A stretch of DNA of 64,000 nucleotides from Mesorhizobium loti (GTDB taxonomy: Bacteria; Pseudomonadota; Alphaproteobacteria; Rhizobiales; Rhizobiaceae): assembly GCF_001510895.1 (NCBI RefSeq), contig NZ_LPWA01000142.1, positions 1-64,000 of the forward strand. Direction: 5' to 3'. The notes below the pieces were generated by a model. The model ran no database searches and was not told where the DNA came from. It worked only from the letters and a program-made list of their open reading frames with translations. A program made the position numbers and the translations under genes. Positions 53,011 through 63,745 of the stretch are shown here, piece by piece; position 1 is the stretch's first letter, and each line of letters begins with the position of its first letter.

Positions 53011-56000
53011 ACTTCAGGCAACCACGAACCATCCGGCGCGGATCGGCCGATTTCGTCGGAAACTGGGTTTCCGGGGCCGGCGACAGCCGCTCGCTCCGTC
53101 GCCGCCTGATGGCGGCGTTGCGCAACGCGCATCGGGTACTCGGCCTCGCACGCAACCGGCTGGGGCTCGGCATGCTCGGTCTTGGCGGCGGGAGCCTGGC
53201 CTCCATCGGGATGGCGGCTGGGCTGACGCTTTTGATCGCCACGCCGGCCGATGCGGGGTCGGTTGCCTTGGGCGGCGGCTCGGCAACCGGCGCGGACAGC
53301 GTTGCGATCGACACGGGCAGCAGCGCAAGCGGACTGCGCGGGATAGCGGTTGGAGCAGGGTCATCCGCCAGCGGGCTGGATTCTCTTGCCAATGGCACAA
53401 ACACCGTCGCGAGCCAGCAGAATGCCGTCGCTATCGGCTTCCAGTCGACCGCGACCGCGATAAACGCCATCTATCTTGGTTCGCGCACCGCCCCGGGAAC
53501 GGGAGCGCTGGCACAGAGCGCGATCGGTATTGGCACGGATGTCACGGCATCGCAGCTCGACGCGATTGCCATAGGCCGCCAAAGCGTCGGGGGTGGCGAG
53601 GGCGCCGCCGCGATCGGGGTAAGTTCCAGCGCGACGGGATTGAGCTCGGCGGCAATGGGCCGCTCAGCAAATGCTTCGGGCGACTTTGGACTGGCCCTGG
53701 GCAACGCGGCCGTGTCGAGCGGGGTCGGCTCGCTCGCAGCCGGTTCAGGAGCCCAAGCCACAAACCTCGGCGCGATAGGCATTGGTAACAACGCCACTGC
53801 GACCAATTCCAAAACTGTCGCCATAGGATCTGCAGCGTCCGCTGCCGGCCCGGAAGCGATGGCCTTCGGAAACGGGGCGAGCACCCCGGGCTTCCAGTCC
53901 GTCGCCATCGGCTCTTCCGCCTTGGCCGAAGGCAACAATGCTCTTAGCTTCGGCACAGGCGCCCATGCCTCGAATTTCGCGACGATTGCGTTCGGCATGA
54001 ACGCTTTATCGGATGGCAACAGTACCGTCTCGATCGGTAATGGTGCCATATCACACGACTTTCAAAGCGTGGCAGTCGGCGGTGGTGCCCTTGCCCAGAC
54101 GGCGAGCACCGCCATCGGCGGCGCGAGCATCGCTACAGGCAATAACTCGACCGCCCTGGGACGCTCGACAACAGCGAGCGCTGACTTTTCCACAGCGGTA
54201 GGAGTGCTCTCCAAGGCAACGGCGATTTCCGCCGTCGCAATGGGGAATAATGCCAATGCAAGCGCCCAGAGCGCCACCGCGATCGGGACCAACGCCAAGG
54301 CCGATTCCGCCGAAGCGGTCGCGATGGGCACCAATGCGGTCGCGACCGGCGGTAAGGCGGTCTCCATCGGTTCGGGCAACACCGCCTTCGGCGACGGCGC
54401 GGTCGCGATCGGCGATCCGAGCTATGCCAGCGGCACGGGCGCCGTCGTCAGCGGTGCCAACAACATCGCCAATTCAGATGGCACGGCGAGCGCTACCGCC
54501 GCCAACCAAGCCGCCGGCGCGTCGCGATCGGCAACAACAACAAGGCGATCGGGCAAGGCTCCGTGGCGCTGGGCAACGGCTCCACCGCGGGCGCCGCCGG
54601 CTTCGTCGGCAATGTCGCGCTGGGCAATGGCGCGACCGCCACGGCAAGGTCCGGCGATGTCGCTCTAGGCTCGGGCTCGGTGACCGACGTGGCCGTCGGC
54701 ACGGCCAGTGCGACCATCGGAACCACGACCTACGCCTTCGCCGGCACGACGCCGACCTCGACGGTGAGCATCGGCGCGCCGGGCTCGGAGCGGACCCTCA
54801 CCAATCTCGCCGCGGGACGGCTCAGCGGCAGCTCGACGGACGCGGTCAACGGCTCGCAGCTTTTCGCGACCAACCAGCAGGTGACGCAGAACACCACCGA
54901 TATCGCCAACATCGGAAACACCGTCACCAACATCAACAGCGGCGCGGGCATCAAGTATTTCCACGCCAATTCGGCGCTGGCCGATTCACAGGCGCTCGGT
55001 ACCGATTCGGTCGCGATCGGCCCGAATGCCGTGGCCACCAACGCCGGCGACGTGGCGATCGGCCTGAATTCCGTATCCGGCACCACGACGCCCGTCGGTG
55101 GCACGACGATCGGCGGCGTGAACTACACCTTCGCGGGCGGGACGCCGGCCGGCGCCTTCTCCGTCGGCTCGCTGGGCGCGGAGCGCCAGATCCAGAACGT
55201 CGCGGCCGGGCAATTGAGCAATTCCTCGACCGATGCTGTCAACGGCTCGCAGCTCTTCGCCACCAACCAGCAGGTGACACAGAACACCACGGATATCGCC
55301 GCCAACACCGCCGACATCACCACTCTTGGCAACACGATCAACAATTTTGCCGGCGACACGTCGACCGCCTACACCGACGCCAATGGCGACGGCATTCGTT
55401 ACGTCCGCACCAACGACACCACCCTCCCCGTCACCGATGCCTTCGCGCAAGGGGTGGGCTCTTCCGCGCTCGGCTACCAGGCGACGGCGTCCGCCGCCGA
55501 CTCGCTGGCGCTCGGCCGGGGCACGCAGGCCACCGTCCTCGGTGGAGTGGCGCTCGGCGCCGGCTCGGTCTCTGACCGCGCGGTCGCGCCCGTATCGGGA
55601 TCGATCCTCTCCGGCACCGGTCTCATTCCCTACAACACCACGGACGAGACCCTGCTCGGCGCCGTGTCGGTGGGCACCTCCACCTCCTATCGCCAGATCA
55701 TCAACGTGGCCGACGGCACGCAGGACCAGGACGCGGTGACGCTTCGCCAGCTGAAGGGCGCACTGAGCTCCTTCGCGGTGACGCCGACTATGTACTTCCA
55801 CGCCAATTCGACGGCCTCGGACTCGCTGGCGGTCGGCGCCGATTCGGTTGCGATCGGTCCGCGCACCACCGTCAACGGCGATAACGGCATCGGCATGGGC
55901 AATGGTGCTATCGTCCAGCAGACGGCGCCGGGGGGCATCGCCATCGGCCAGACAGCGACCGTCAATCAGGCCGACAGCATCGCCCTCGGCACCAACTCGA

Positions 56001-56836
56001 CCGCCAACGGCGCCCAGTCGATGGCGCTTGGCGCCGGCGCCACCGCCAACGAGCCGGGCAGCGTCGCGCTCGGCGCGGGCTCGAAGACGGCGGCCGCGGT
56101 CGCCACGACGGGTACCACGATCAACGGCGTCGTCTACACCTTCGCCGGAACCAATCCGACGAGCACGGTGAGCGTCGGGGACGTCGGCAAGGAGCGCACC
56201 GTCACCAATGTGGCGGCGGGCCGGATCAGTGCTTCCTCCACCGACGCCATCAACGGCAGCCAGCTCTTCGCGACCAACCAGGCTGTCGAAGCCATGCAGG
56301 GGAGTGTCGGCGATCTCAACGAGTTCGCGATCCAGTATGACAAGAACGGGGACGGCACCAAGTCGAACTCGGTGACGCTGGTCGGCGGCGACGTGAATGC
56401 GCCTGTCGTCATCCACAATGTCGGCGCCGGCACCGCCGACACCGATGCGGTCAACGTCAAGCAGCTCACCGACGGGTTGTCGCTCAACCTGGCGGACTCC
56501 AAGACCTATACCAATCAGGTGGCGGCCACGACGCTCCAGCAGGCCAATGCCTATACCGACTCCAAGCTCAGCCAGCTCAACATGGATATGGGCGAGGTTC
56601 GAGGCGAAGCGCGCCAGGCCGCCGCGATCGGTCTCGCGGCCGCTTCGCTGCGCTATGACGACCGTCCCGGCAAGCTCAGCGTCGCGGCCGGCGGCGGCTA
56701 TTGGCGCGGCGAGGGGGCTGTCGCGTTCGGTGCCGGCTACACCAGCGAGGACGGCAGAGCCCGGGCAAACGTATCCGGCACGACGGCGGGCGGACATTGG
56801 GGCGTTGGCGCGGGCGTCAGCTTTACCCTGAACTGA
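53007..56836 (+). pseudogene. Trimeric autotransporter adhesin (YadA/BadA type), frameshifted
   Basis: The long N-terminus ends in a signal region (SLASIGMAAGLTLLIATPADAG). Head repeats follow (AIGxxxxASGxxS style, about residues 85-500). Several neck modules of the DAVNGSQLFATNQQV type appear near 54840, 55230 and 56250, with stalks between them. The C-terminal anchor is LSVAAGGGYWRGEGAVAFGA followed by GAGVSFTLN. A frame switch near 54518 divides it; one missing base restores a protein of about 1,276 residues. Trimers of such proteins bind host or plant surfaces. Confidence 0.9.
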
Positions 56837-56844
56837 GTCGCTTT

Positions 56845-57420
56845 ATGACGAGGCAAGCTGTCTCTGCTGTCGCGATGTGCATGACTTGCCTGCTCCTGTC
56901 CGGCCCGGCCGCGGCCGGACAGGAGGCAGTCCCGTCTGGCTATCGGATAAAACCTTCGGAAGTCGCGGTGCCATCGAACGTGAAGCTTGGCCAATATCAG
57001 CGGACCACGCGTCCGTTCGAGAACTGGACGCTGATCTGCGACGAGAACCTGCAGGCCAGGAAGAAAGTGTGCAACATCAGCCAGTCCTTCATCGACCAAA
57101 GCCAGGCGCTGATCTTCAGCTGGTCGCTGGCAGCCGACGAGAAGGGCAAGCCCTTCATGATATTGCGAACCCCCAGCCAGACTGGCGCGGGCAGCAAGCT
57201 TTCGCTCAAATTTGCCGGCCGCAAACAGCCGGTGGACGTTCAGCTGCAGGGCTGCGATGTGTCGGTCTGCGTCGGCTATGTGCCCGTGGGTCCCGTGCTT
57301 CGCGAGCAGATCGGCAAAGAGACCACCGTCCAGGTTTCCTATTCCCTGCCGTCGGGGGCGACCGTCAGTCTCGATGCTCCGTTCAAGGGGCTCAAGACCG
57401 CGCTGTCGGCCATCAACTAG
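56845..57420 (+). CDS. Invasion-associated locus B (IalB) family protein
   Basis: A 191-residue periplasmic protein. The start at 56845 lies 9 bp after the adhesin stop and gives the signal SAVAMCMTCLLLSGPAAAG. IalB features: TRPFENWTLICDENLQARKK followed by VCNISQSF, ISWSLA-like core (IFSWSLAADEKGKPFMILRT), and QGCDVSVCVGYVPVG with paired Cys. IalB is named from Bartonella, where it helps invasion; in rhizobia its role is open. The position behind an adhesin makes a shared role plausible. Confidence 0.88.
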   Translation: MTRQAVSAVAMCMTCLLLSGPAAAGQEAVPSGYRIKPSEVAVPSNVKLGQYQRTTRPFENWTLICDENLQARKKVCNISQSFIDQSQALIFSWSLAADEKGKPFMILRTPSQTGAGSKLSLKFAGRKQPVDVQLQGCDVSVCVGYVPVGPVLREQIGKETTVQVSYSLPSGATVSLDAPFKGLKTALSAIN

Positions 57421-57433
57421 AAAGACTTGAGAG

Positions 57434-58162
57434 ATGACACGCCAATCCATCGAGGACAGAATCCTGACGCGCTCCCAGTCCATTCCGCTGCCGGAGCCGC
57501 CGGCAAGCCCGCCGCCGAGACGTTCGTCCATCGGACGGCTGGTGCGAAACACAGCGCTGCTCGGCGCGTTCGCCGTGTTGGTCGCGGCGGCGGTCGTCCT
57601 GTCGTTCCGCTTCTCACCCGCGCTCGGGACGCTTGTCGCGGGCACGGCCTCGGCGCAATCGCAGGCGCCCGCCGCCCAGGGCAAGCCCGCGGAAGCCAAG
57701 CCGGCGCCGGCGGATGCCGCGGCGAGCAAGAATCCGTTTCAGGCGCATGTAACCCAGGCAGGCGTCCGCACCTGCGCCAATCTCTTCACCACGCTCGGGC
57801 AGGCGCTCACCGCCGGATCGACCTATGCGGTGCAGACGCAATGGGACAACACCTCGCCCGATACGCATGCCGTGCAGGCCGTCGCCGGGATGAGCTACGA
57901 CCTGCCGGACTATAAGACGCAAGCCGCCGGCGTCGTCTATGCCTCGCCCCTCGGCCAGACCTGCGAGGGTGGCTTCGTGCGCGTGGCCCCGTTCCAGAAG
58001 TCTTGCCAGGAAGTCGCGCAAACCCTGCCGAAGGGCAGCGTTCCGACCGACAATCTTTCGAACACGATGCTTTTCAACCTGGCCAACAATGGCGGCCAGG
58101 CCCTTTTGGTCCCCACCGGCAACACCTGCATCGTCGTTTCGGTCGCCCGCATGGGTGGGTAG
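57434..58162 (+). CDS. Membrane-anchored periplasmic Cys-rich protein, hypothetical
   Basis: A 242-residue protein. Residues 1-38 are cytosolic and Pro-rich, residues 39-58 one transmembrane helix (ALLGAFAVLVAAAVVLSF), then an Ala/Pro linker (APAAQGKPAEAKPAPADAAA) and a periplasmic domain of about 135 residues with four Cys (GVRTCANLF, LGQTCEGGF, FQKSCQEVA, GNTCIVVSV). I do not know the family, though the end NNGGQALLVPTGNTC recalls IalB-like folds. It begins 14 bp after IalB and should be co-transcribed. Confidence 0.7.
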   Translation: MTRQSIEDRILTRSQSIPLPEPPASPPPRRSSIGRLVRNTALLGAFAVLVAAAVVLSFRFSPALGTLVAGTASAQSQAPAAQGKPAEAKPAPADAAASKNPFQAHVTQAGVRTCANLFTTLGQALTAGSTYAVQTQWDNTSPDTHAVQAVAGMSYDLPDYKTQAAGVVYASPLGQTCEGGFVRVAPFQKSCQEVAQTLPKGSVPTDNLSNTMLFNLANNGGQALLVPTGNTCIVVSVARMGG

Positions 58163-58213
58163 CGGCCAGCCATGGTGGTCGATTCTTGGATAGCTGCAAT
58201 TGGGAGCTGAAAA

Positions 58214-58687
58214 ATGCTGATCAACCACCGCCTCTCATTCCCGCTGCTCGCGGCTTTGGTCGGACTGACGATCGCGAGCCATGCCGCTGACCTGGTGGCG
58301 CCGCCACCGGCGCCGACAGGCGAGGAAAAGGGCATCTGGGGCGCGATCGCCTATTCGCCAGGTGACGGCCGGCACGGTTTCTTCTGGGGCGCCGACAAGC
58401 GGCAGGAAGCGGAGGACATCGCGCTCAAATATTGCGAGAATGCGGACGGCGCTGGTTGCAGGGTCGTCGAGGTGTTCCGAAACCATCGCCATTGGGACGA
58501 CGATGACGGCACCGGCTTTCCCTATGAGCATTGCGCGGCCCTGTCGGTTGGCAAGAGCCGCGGCGCTGCAACCCCGTTCTGGGGCGCCGCGTCGGCCACG
58601 ACCCGCCGTGAAGCCGAGGACAAGGCCACGGCGCAATGCGGAGGCGAGGGGAAGGAGTGCAAGATCCGCGAGTGGGTCTGCACCTGA
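58214..58687 (+). CDS. DUF4189 family secreted protein
   Basis: A 157-residue protein with a signal peptide (FPLLAALVGLTIASHA). The mature part is a DUF4189 domain: GIWGAIAYSPGDGRHGFFWG, QEAEDIALKYCENADGAGCR, VVEVFRNHRHW and a second half ATTRREAEDKATAQCGGEGK with paired Cys. Such domains bind unknown partners in the periplasm or outside. It starts 51 bp after the previous gene, the last member of the adhesin locus on this strand. Confidence 0.8.
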   Translation: MLINHRLSFPLLAALVGLTIASHAADLVAPPPAPTGEEKGIWGAIAYSPGDGRHGFFWGADKRQEAEDIALKYCENADGAGCRVVEVFRNHRHWDDDDGTGFPYEHCAALSVGKSRGAATPFWGAASATTRREAEDKATAQCGGEGKECKIREWVCT

Positions 58688-58916
58688 CAACGGACCGCGA
58701 TCCGCCGCGGTAGATCCGTCTGGAAGCGAACTTCCGGAATCCGGCCGGATTTTGCACCCGGTGTTGTCGGAGGTCCGTCTCCGGGCCAGGGGCGATGACC
58801 GTCTTTTGATTTACGCGGTCTACTTATGGCCTGTGCCTCGACTCAGGCTTGGGTGAGAACGCAGCAGATTCTGCAAAGTTCCAGACGGCGCTTGCGGCCT
58901 TGTCCCAGTCGGGCGA

Positions 58917-59567
58917 TCAAAGGGCAGGGCGCTTGGCTATGGCAAGGCCGATACCGAGCGCGATCATTGCGCCGCCGGACGCCTCTCGCAGGCGGCGTAT
59001 TACCCCCGAACGTCCGGCCGCGCCTTCCCTGATGCGGCTGGCCGCAAATGCGACCACGACATCGGCAAGGGTGTTGAGCGTTACCGATATGAAGCCGAGG
59101 GCCATGAACTGCAGGGCGACGTGGCCGGTGCCGAGGTTCACGAACTGCGGAATGAAGGCCAGGAAGAAGGCCGCCGTCTTCGGGTTCAACGCCTCGACCA
59201 GCACGCCTTCGCGAAACGCTCGTCGCGCGCCGACCGCGGGCGCCGGCGCGCCGCCTTCCAGCATCGTCTTTGCCTCTCGGCGGGCGGACTGGAAGGTGCG
59301 GAAGCCGAGCCACACGAGGTAGATGGCGCCGATCAGCTTCAGCACCGTGAACAATTCCGCGCTTGCGAGCACGATGGCCGAAACGCCCAGGCTGCCGGCA
59401 AGCACATGGACCATGCCGCCCAGGCCCGTCCCGAAACTGGAGGCAATGCCTTCCGTGCGTCCTCCGGCGAGCGTGCGCGCGGCGACGTAGAAGATGCCTG
59501 GTCCCGGCGTGATGGCGAGCAGGAACGCCGCGGCGAAGTACAAGGCGAACTGGGTCAGATCCGGCAT
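58917..59567 (-). CDS. LysE/RhtB-family amino-acid exporter
   Basis: A 216-residue, six-helix membrane protein. The start LLAITPGPGIFYVAARTLAG and LGGMVHVLAGSLGVSAIVLA, with YLVWLGFRTFQ, are standard for the LysE/RhtB family. It exports amino acids or analogues. It lies 36 bp after the PaiB-like gene on the same strand, which suggests one operon controlled by the divergent MocR regulator. Confidence 0.88.
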   Translation of the reverse strand: MPDLTQFALYFAAAFLLAITPGPGIFYVAARTLAGGRTEGIASSFGTGLGGMVHVLAGSLGVSAIVLASAELFTVLKLIGAIYLVWLGFRTFQSARREAKTMLEGGAPAPAVGARRAFREGVLVEALNPKTAAFFLAFIPQFVNLGTGHVALQFMALGFISVTLNTLADVVVAFAASRIREGAAGRSGVIRRLREASGGAMIALGIGLAIAKRPAL

Positions 59568-59603
59568 GATGGACTCGGGGCTACAGAGTGGAGTGGGCGG
59601 GTG

Positions 59604-60227
59604 TCATGAAGGGATGAGCGGCGCGACCTCGCGGTCCGACTGACGGTCGCTCGATGACAGGCCGGACACGACACCGGCACGGTCGGCGGCGTTGCGGTTC
59701 TGGCTCATCTTGCGCTTGCCTTCGAGCCTCGCGATCGGCATGCGCAGGCCGACGATGCCCTTGAGTTGCGCCTGGATGAAATCCGCTGGCGCGTCCGATA
59801 CGGCCCAGGGCGAGGCGCGCCCACCTTCATGCAGATTGGTCAGCCGCGTGACGACGTCGAGCAGCCTGTCGGCGTCCTCGAAGAATTCGACCGGCCCATA
59901 GGCATGGACGGCGACATAGTTCCAGGTCGGCACCACCTTTCCGGTTTCCTGCTTGGTCTGGTACCAGGCCGGCGTCACATAGGCGTCCGGGCCCATGAAG
60001 ATCGCCAGGCCGTCGCCCAGCGGCGGAACACGCCACTGCGGATTTGCCCTCGCGACGTGGCCGTAGATCACGCCGTGCTCGCCCTCGCTTTCGTCGAACA
60101 AAAGCGGCAACGGCGTCGCCAGCGGTCCTTCAGCGCCGGCGGTGACCAGCGTCGCCAACCGCGCCGCGCGGATCGTAGCCATGAGGCTCTCATGATCGTC
60201 GTCGCGGAAGGCGGGTGGGATGTACAT
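59604..60227 (-). CDS. PaiB-like FMN-binding protein
   Basis: A 207-residue protein. MYIPPAFRDDDHESLMATIR is the PaiB start, then LATPLPLLFDESEGEHGVIY, HVARANPQWR and VPTWNYVAVHAYGPVEFF; the split-barrel flavin fold is typical. The C-terminal KGIVGLRMPIARLEGKRKM is also conserved. Known members are called negative transcriptional regulators but may be FMN-dependent enzymes. It is divergent from the MocR gene (77 bp apart), a common arrangement. Confidence 0.88.
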   Translation of the reverse strand: MYIPPAFRDDDHESLMATIRAARLATLVTAGAEGPLATPLPLLFDESEGEHGVIYGHVARANPQWRVPPLGDGLAIFMGPDAYVTPAWYQTKQETGKVVPTWNYVAVHAYGPVEFFEDADRLLDVVTRLTNLHEGGRASPWAVSDAPADFIQAQLKGIVGLRMPIARLEGKRKMSQNRNAADRAGVVSGLSSSDRQSDREVAPLIPS

Positions 60228-60304
60228 GGCGAAAACTCCTTGCGTCGCATGGAAGAATGCCGGAAAGCTGGCTTGCTTGGAACATCCAGTTTTGAAGATT
60301 TTCG

Positions 60305-61731
60305 GTGGACCAGTTGGAACAGGATGGAGTCGCGCGCCGGATCATCGCGGCGATCAAGGCGCAGATACACAACGGCGCCTACCGGCCTGGCGACCGCCTG
60401 CCGTCGTCGCGGGCTTTTGCCGCCGAATGGGGGGCGTCACGAACCACGGTAACGGCGCCTACAACCAGCTCAACGCCGAAGGCTATCTGATCATCCGGCA
60501 GGGGGCACGTGCGACCGTGGCTCCGGGACTGGAGACCGCGTCGGTGGACTCGCCCCTCACGACTGCTTCGGCCCGCAACCTTTCCGCGTTCGCGCGACGC
60601 CTGCTTGCATTGCCTCCGCCGGCGGAACAGCAGCCGGCCAAGGTCGCCGATTTCCGCTATGGCGACCTGTCCGGAGCGGACTTCCCGGTGCTGGCCTGGC
60701 GGCGGGCGTCCAACAGAGCCATTCTCCGACGCGCCGCGCGGCTGCGCTACGGCGACCCTCAGGGGTCTTCCGCTCTGCGCAACGCGCTTCAGGCCTATCT
60801 CTGGCGCGCCCGCGGCATCAGTTGCACGCCTGACCAGATCGTCATCGTCAACGGCTCGCAGCAGGGGCTCGACCTCTGCGCGCGGCTGCTGCTCGACGTC
60901 GGCGATCCGTTCGTGATCGAGAATCCGGGCTATCTGCTCGCACGCCATGCCTTCGTGGCTGCGGGCGGTGTTGCGGTGCCCGTCGCGGTCGACGCGGACG
61001 GCCTGAGGACGGATGCGCTGCCGCCGGCCCGTCTGGCATACGTGACGCCGTCGCATCAGTTTCCGCTCGGCGGCGTGCTGTCGGCGACGCGGCGGCGTTC
61101 GCTGCTGGCCTGGGCCACCGGCATGGGCGCCTATGTCGTGGAAGACGATTATGACGGCGAGTACCGTCACGACATCGCTCCCATCCCGCCTTTGCAGACG
61201 CTGGATGCGGACACTGTCATCTATGTCGGCACGCTGTCCAAGACGCTCTCGCCCACCTTGCGGCTCGGCTATCTCGTCGTGCCCGCCAGCCTGCGCCTGG
61301 CGTTCTGCGAGGCGAAGCGCCTGACCGACCGGCATGCTCCGATGCTGGAACAGGACGTGTTGGCCGACCTTTTGGCGAGCGGCGCCTACGAGCGTCACGT
61401 CCGCAGCATCCGCAGGAAAAACGCCGAGCGCAGGGAAGTCCTGCTGCGGGCGCTGGCCGATCATCTGGGGCCAAGCGTCGCCGTCGCGGGAGCCGACACG
61501 GGACTGCATGTCGTCGCCTGGATGAACGGCATCGCCGCCGAGCGCGAGCCGGAGATCATCGCGGCTGCGCGCGCTGCCGGGATCGGCCTTTATCCGGTAT
61601 CGCCGCTCTACGACGCGACTGTGCCTCGACCTGAGACGGCGGGCTTCATCCTGGGTTATGCCGGGCTCGACACCGAGGCGCTGCAACGCGGCATTGCGGT
61701 GCTGGCGAGCGTGCTGGCCGAGCACGGCTGA
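60305..61731 (+). pseudogene. MocR/GabR-type regulator, frameshifted
   Basis: The N-terminal winged helix-turn-helix (NGAYRPGDRLPSSRAFAAEW, GASRTTVTA) is in one frame and the rest (AYNQLNAEGYLIIRQGARAT onward) in another; the switch is near 60456 and one missing base explains it. The C-terminal aminotransferase-like domain has the PLP Lys in YVGTLSKTLSPTLRLGYLVV. Start is GTG at 60305. Such regulators sense amino acids or vitamin B6 and act on divergent genes, here paiB-lysE. Total length would be about 476 residues, normal. Confidence 0.85.
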
Positions 61732-61754
61732 CAAAAACTTGTAAGGTCTCGTAG

Positions 61755-62671
61755 TCAGCCGATTTCGATGTTCATTTCGGCGATCAGCCGCTCGCGCCCG
61801 GCCAGCGAGGTCAACGCCTTGTCGCCCAACTCCCGGGCGACGAGATTGAGCAGCGCCTCGCAAAACACGACATAGGCGCCCATGCTGTTCGAATAGAAAC
61901 TGCTGGCGTGCGGGATGAAAAAAGCGTGCTCGGCCGGAGGAACGAGCGGCGAGGATCGGGAATCAGTGATCGCGATCACCGCCTGACCGTTCGCCGCCGC
62001 GATCCGGCGACCTCGGCTACACTGCGCGTATAGGGCGCGCAGCTCGCGACGATGACCACGTCGCCCCGGTCGAGCTGCGACAGCGCTTCGGCGACGCCGA
62101 GGCGCGGCGCGTCCAGGAGCGCTACGTCGGAGCGCACCATTCCGAGGCAATAGGTGAGAAAGCTTGCCAGTGAATGGAATTGGCGAACGCCGTGGACGCG
62201 CACGCGGCGCGCGTTTGCCAGCAGCCTTGTCGCGCCCTTCAGCGACCCACTGTCCAACTGTCCAAGGAACCCGTCGACATTGGCAGCCGTCTCCCGCGCC
62301 AGGTGCTCGAAAACCTCGACCTCGGCATCGCGGGCCGACGGCGTCGCCATGAGCCGACCGGCCTGGCGGCTGTAGAAATACTGCTGATCGTCGGCGATGG
62401 CCTTGCGGAAGACGGCCTGGAAATCGCTGAAGCCTTCGAAGCCGAGCCGCTTCGCCAGCCTGGTCAGGGTCGACGGATTGATGCCGAACTGATTGGCGAG
62501 TTCCGAGATGGTGCGGACCGCGGATTGCTCGGGCGCTTCCACCAGCTTGGCGAACACGTCATGCGCCTTTGAGCCGAGCGAAAAGCCTGCCTCGTCGCGG
62601 CCGACCGAGAGCGCGAGCGCTCTCAGATCCTCGATGGTGCGTGGCGGCTCCGCAACGGCTTCCTCTGGCAT
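61755..62671 (-). pseudogene. RpiR-family regulator, frameshifted in SIS domain
   Basis: The first 225 residues hold the RpiR helix-turn-helix (RTISELANQFGINPSTLTRL) and the start of the SIS domain (VRVHGVRQFHSLASFLTYCL, DVVIVASCAPYTRSV). The end (RIAAANGQAVIAITDSRSSP, then VPPAEHAFFIPHASSFYS) is in the adjacent frame; one base is missing near 62004. Joined, it is a 305-residue regulator of normal size. Such proteins usually sense phosphorylated sugars. The C45 peptidase gene lies 15 bp upstream on the same strand. Confidence 0.85.
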
Positions 62672-62686
62672 CGCCCCTGCTCCTGT

Positions 62687-63745
62687 TCACCTCGCGACAG
62701 GGACCAGCCCATCCCGCATGTCGAAGCGAGCTGCTTCATGCGCTTCATCGTAGACAGCCCACTCGACCTTGTCAGCCCCGACGCAAAAGACAGCACTTGC
62801 AAGCGTGTTCTCGACATCGCTGTCGGCCGGGTCGGTGCGGTAGATCGGCAGTTCCGGGTCGGCCGCGTCCCACAATATGCCGCGCGCGCGGCCTTGCGGG
62901 TCCGACTGGAGCGTTTGGCCGAGCAGCAGTTCGCCCCGACGCTGACGCACGCCGGACGAGCCGGTGACGACCTGCGACATGCGTCCGGTGTCGGCATGGA
63001 TGAGATGGTTCGAGTGGACGCGCGCGGTTTCGACCCGGTCGACGGACAGCGCTTGTGCGGTGAATTCGACGCTGAGAAGCCGCTCGTCTCCGGCTTGCGC
63101 CAGGGTCAGGTGGAAGGCTCCGGCGCGCGGCGCCGATCTGAGGAGGGCCACCGCCTCGTCGAGACCGGGCGCATCGAGCATCGCGCGGGCAAGAACCATG
63201 CGCGGCGTGCCGGCGCCCCCCGCCAGAGGCCTGATGTTGTTGACCGTTTGGATCAGGCCCTTTGACGTTGTCGCGAACGTATGTCCCGGCAGCGAGCCGG
63301 GATAGATGAAGGCGGTGAATTCATTGCCGCCTTCCGACGCTACATGGGCCAGCGCGCAGTGGCCGGCAAAATCCGGATCGCCATCCTCGTTGTGGCCGAT
63401 GACGTGCGGGGAACCGGGCAATTGCACGGTCGTGCAGCCATCCGGCGCCATCGCCCAGATGTCGCCGCGGCAGTTCCACAGGAAAACGTCCTCGAACGGC
63501 AATTCGAGTCCGGCGGCGAGGCCTTGCAACTCGGCCCAATAGCGCGGAAACCGTTCCCGCACGATCGTCGCCATCATGCCGATGCGGGGATCGGCGCGGC
63601 GCGCGGTCAACTCGCGCCATGCGGCTGACGTGCGGAAATGGTCGTGCAGGGCTGCTCGGCCAAAGCGCCCGAGAGCAGCTCCTACATCATATGGCGAACC
63701 CGCGACATCGATGAAGGAAAGTCGGCGGAGCGCGTCATGCGACAT
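62687..63745 (-). CDS. C45-family peptidase / acyltransferase-like Ntn hydrolase
   Basis: A 352-residue protein of the C45 family (penicillin acyltransferase-like, self-processing Ntn hydrolase). Key blocks are YDVGAALGRFGRAALHDHFR, DVFLWNCRGDIWAMAPDGCT (the Cys in DGCTTV is the expected nucleophile after self-cleavage), HVIGHNEDGDPDF and FATTSKGLIQTVNNIRPLAG. It likely hydrolyses an amide of an amino acid. Its start overlaps the end of an amino-acid ABC ATPase gene upstream, so uptake and hydrolysis may be coupled. Confidence 0.85.
   Translation of the reverse strand: MSHDALRRLSFIDVAGSPYDVGAALGRFGRAALHDHFRTSAAWRELTARRADPRIGMMATIVRERFPRYWAELQGLAAGLELPFEDVFLWNCRGDIWAMAPDGCTTVQLPGSPHVIGHNEDGDPDFAGHCALAHVASEGGNEFTAFIYPGSLPGHTFATTSKGLIQTVNNIRPLAGGAGTPRMVLARAMLDAPGLDEAVALLRSAPRAGAFHLTLAQAGDERLLSVEFTAQALSVDRVETARVHSNHLIHADTGRMSQVVTGSSGVRQRRGELLLGQTLQSDPQGRARGILWDAADPELPIYRTDPADSDVENTLASAVFCVGADKVEWAVYDEAHEAARFDMRDGLVPVAR

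Noticed and set aside
54500..54530. Phase variation of the adhesin by slipped-strand repeat
   Set aside because: No homopolymer or short tandem repeat is present at the frame switch, and similar one-base losses occur in unrelated genes in the window.
54986..56797. 603-codon minus-strand frame inside the adhesin gene
   Set aside because: The repetitive Gly/Ala/Thr coding of the adhesin produces an Arg/Asp/Gly-rich antisense frame; not a gene.
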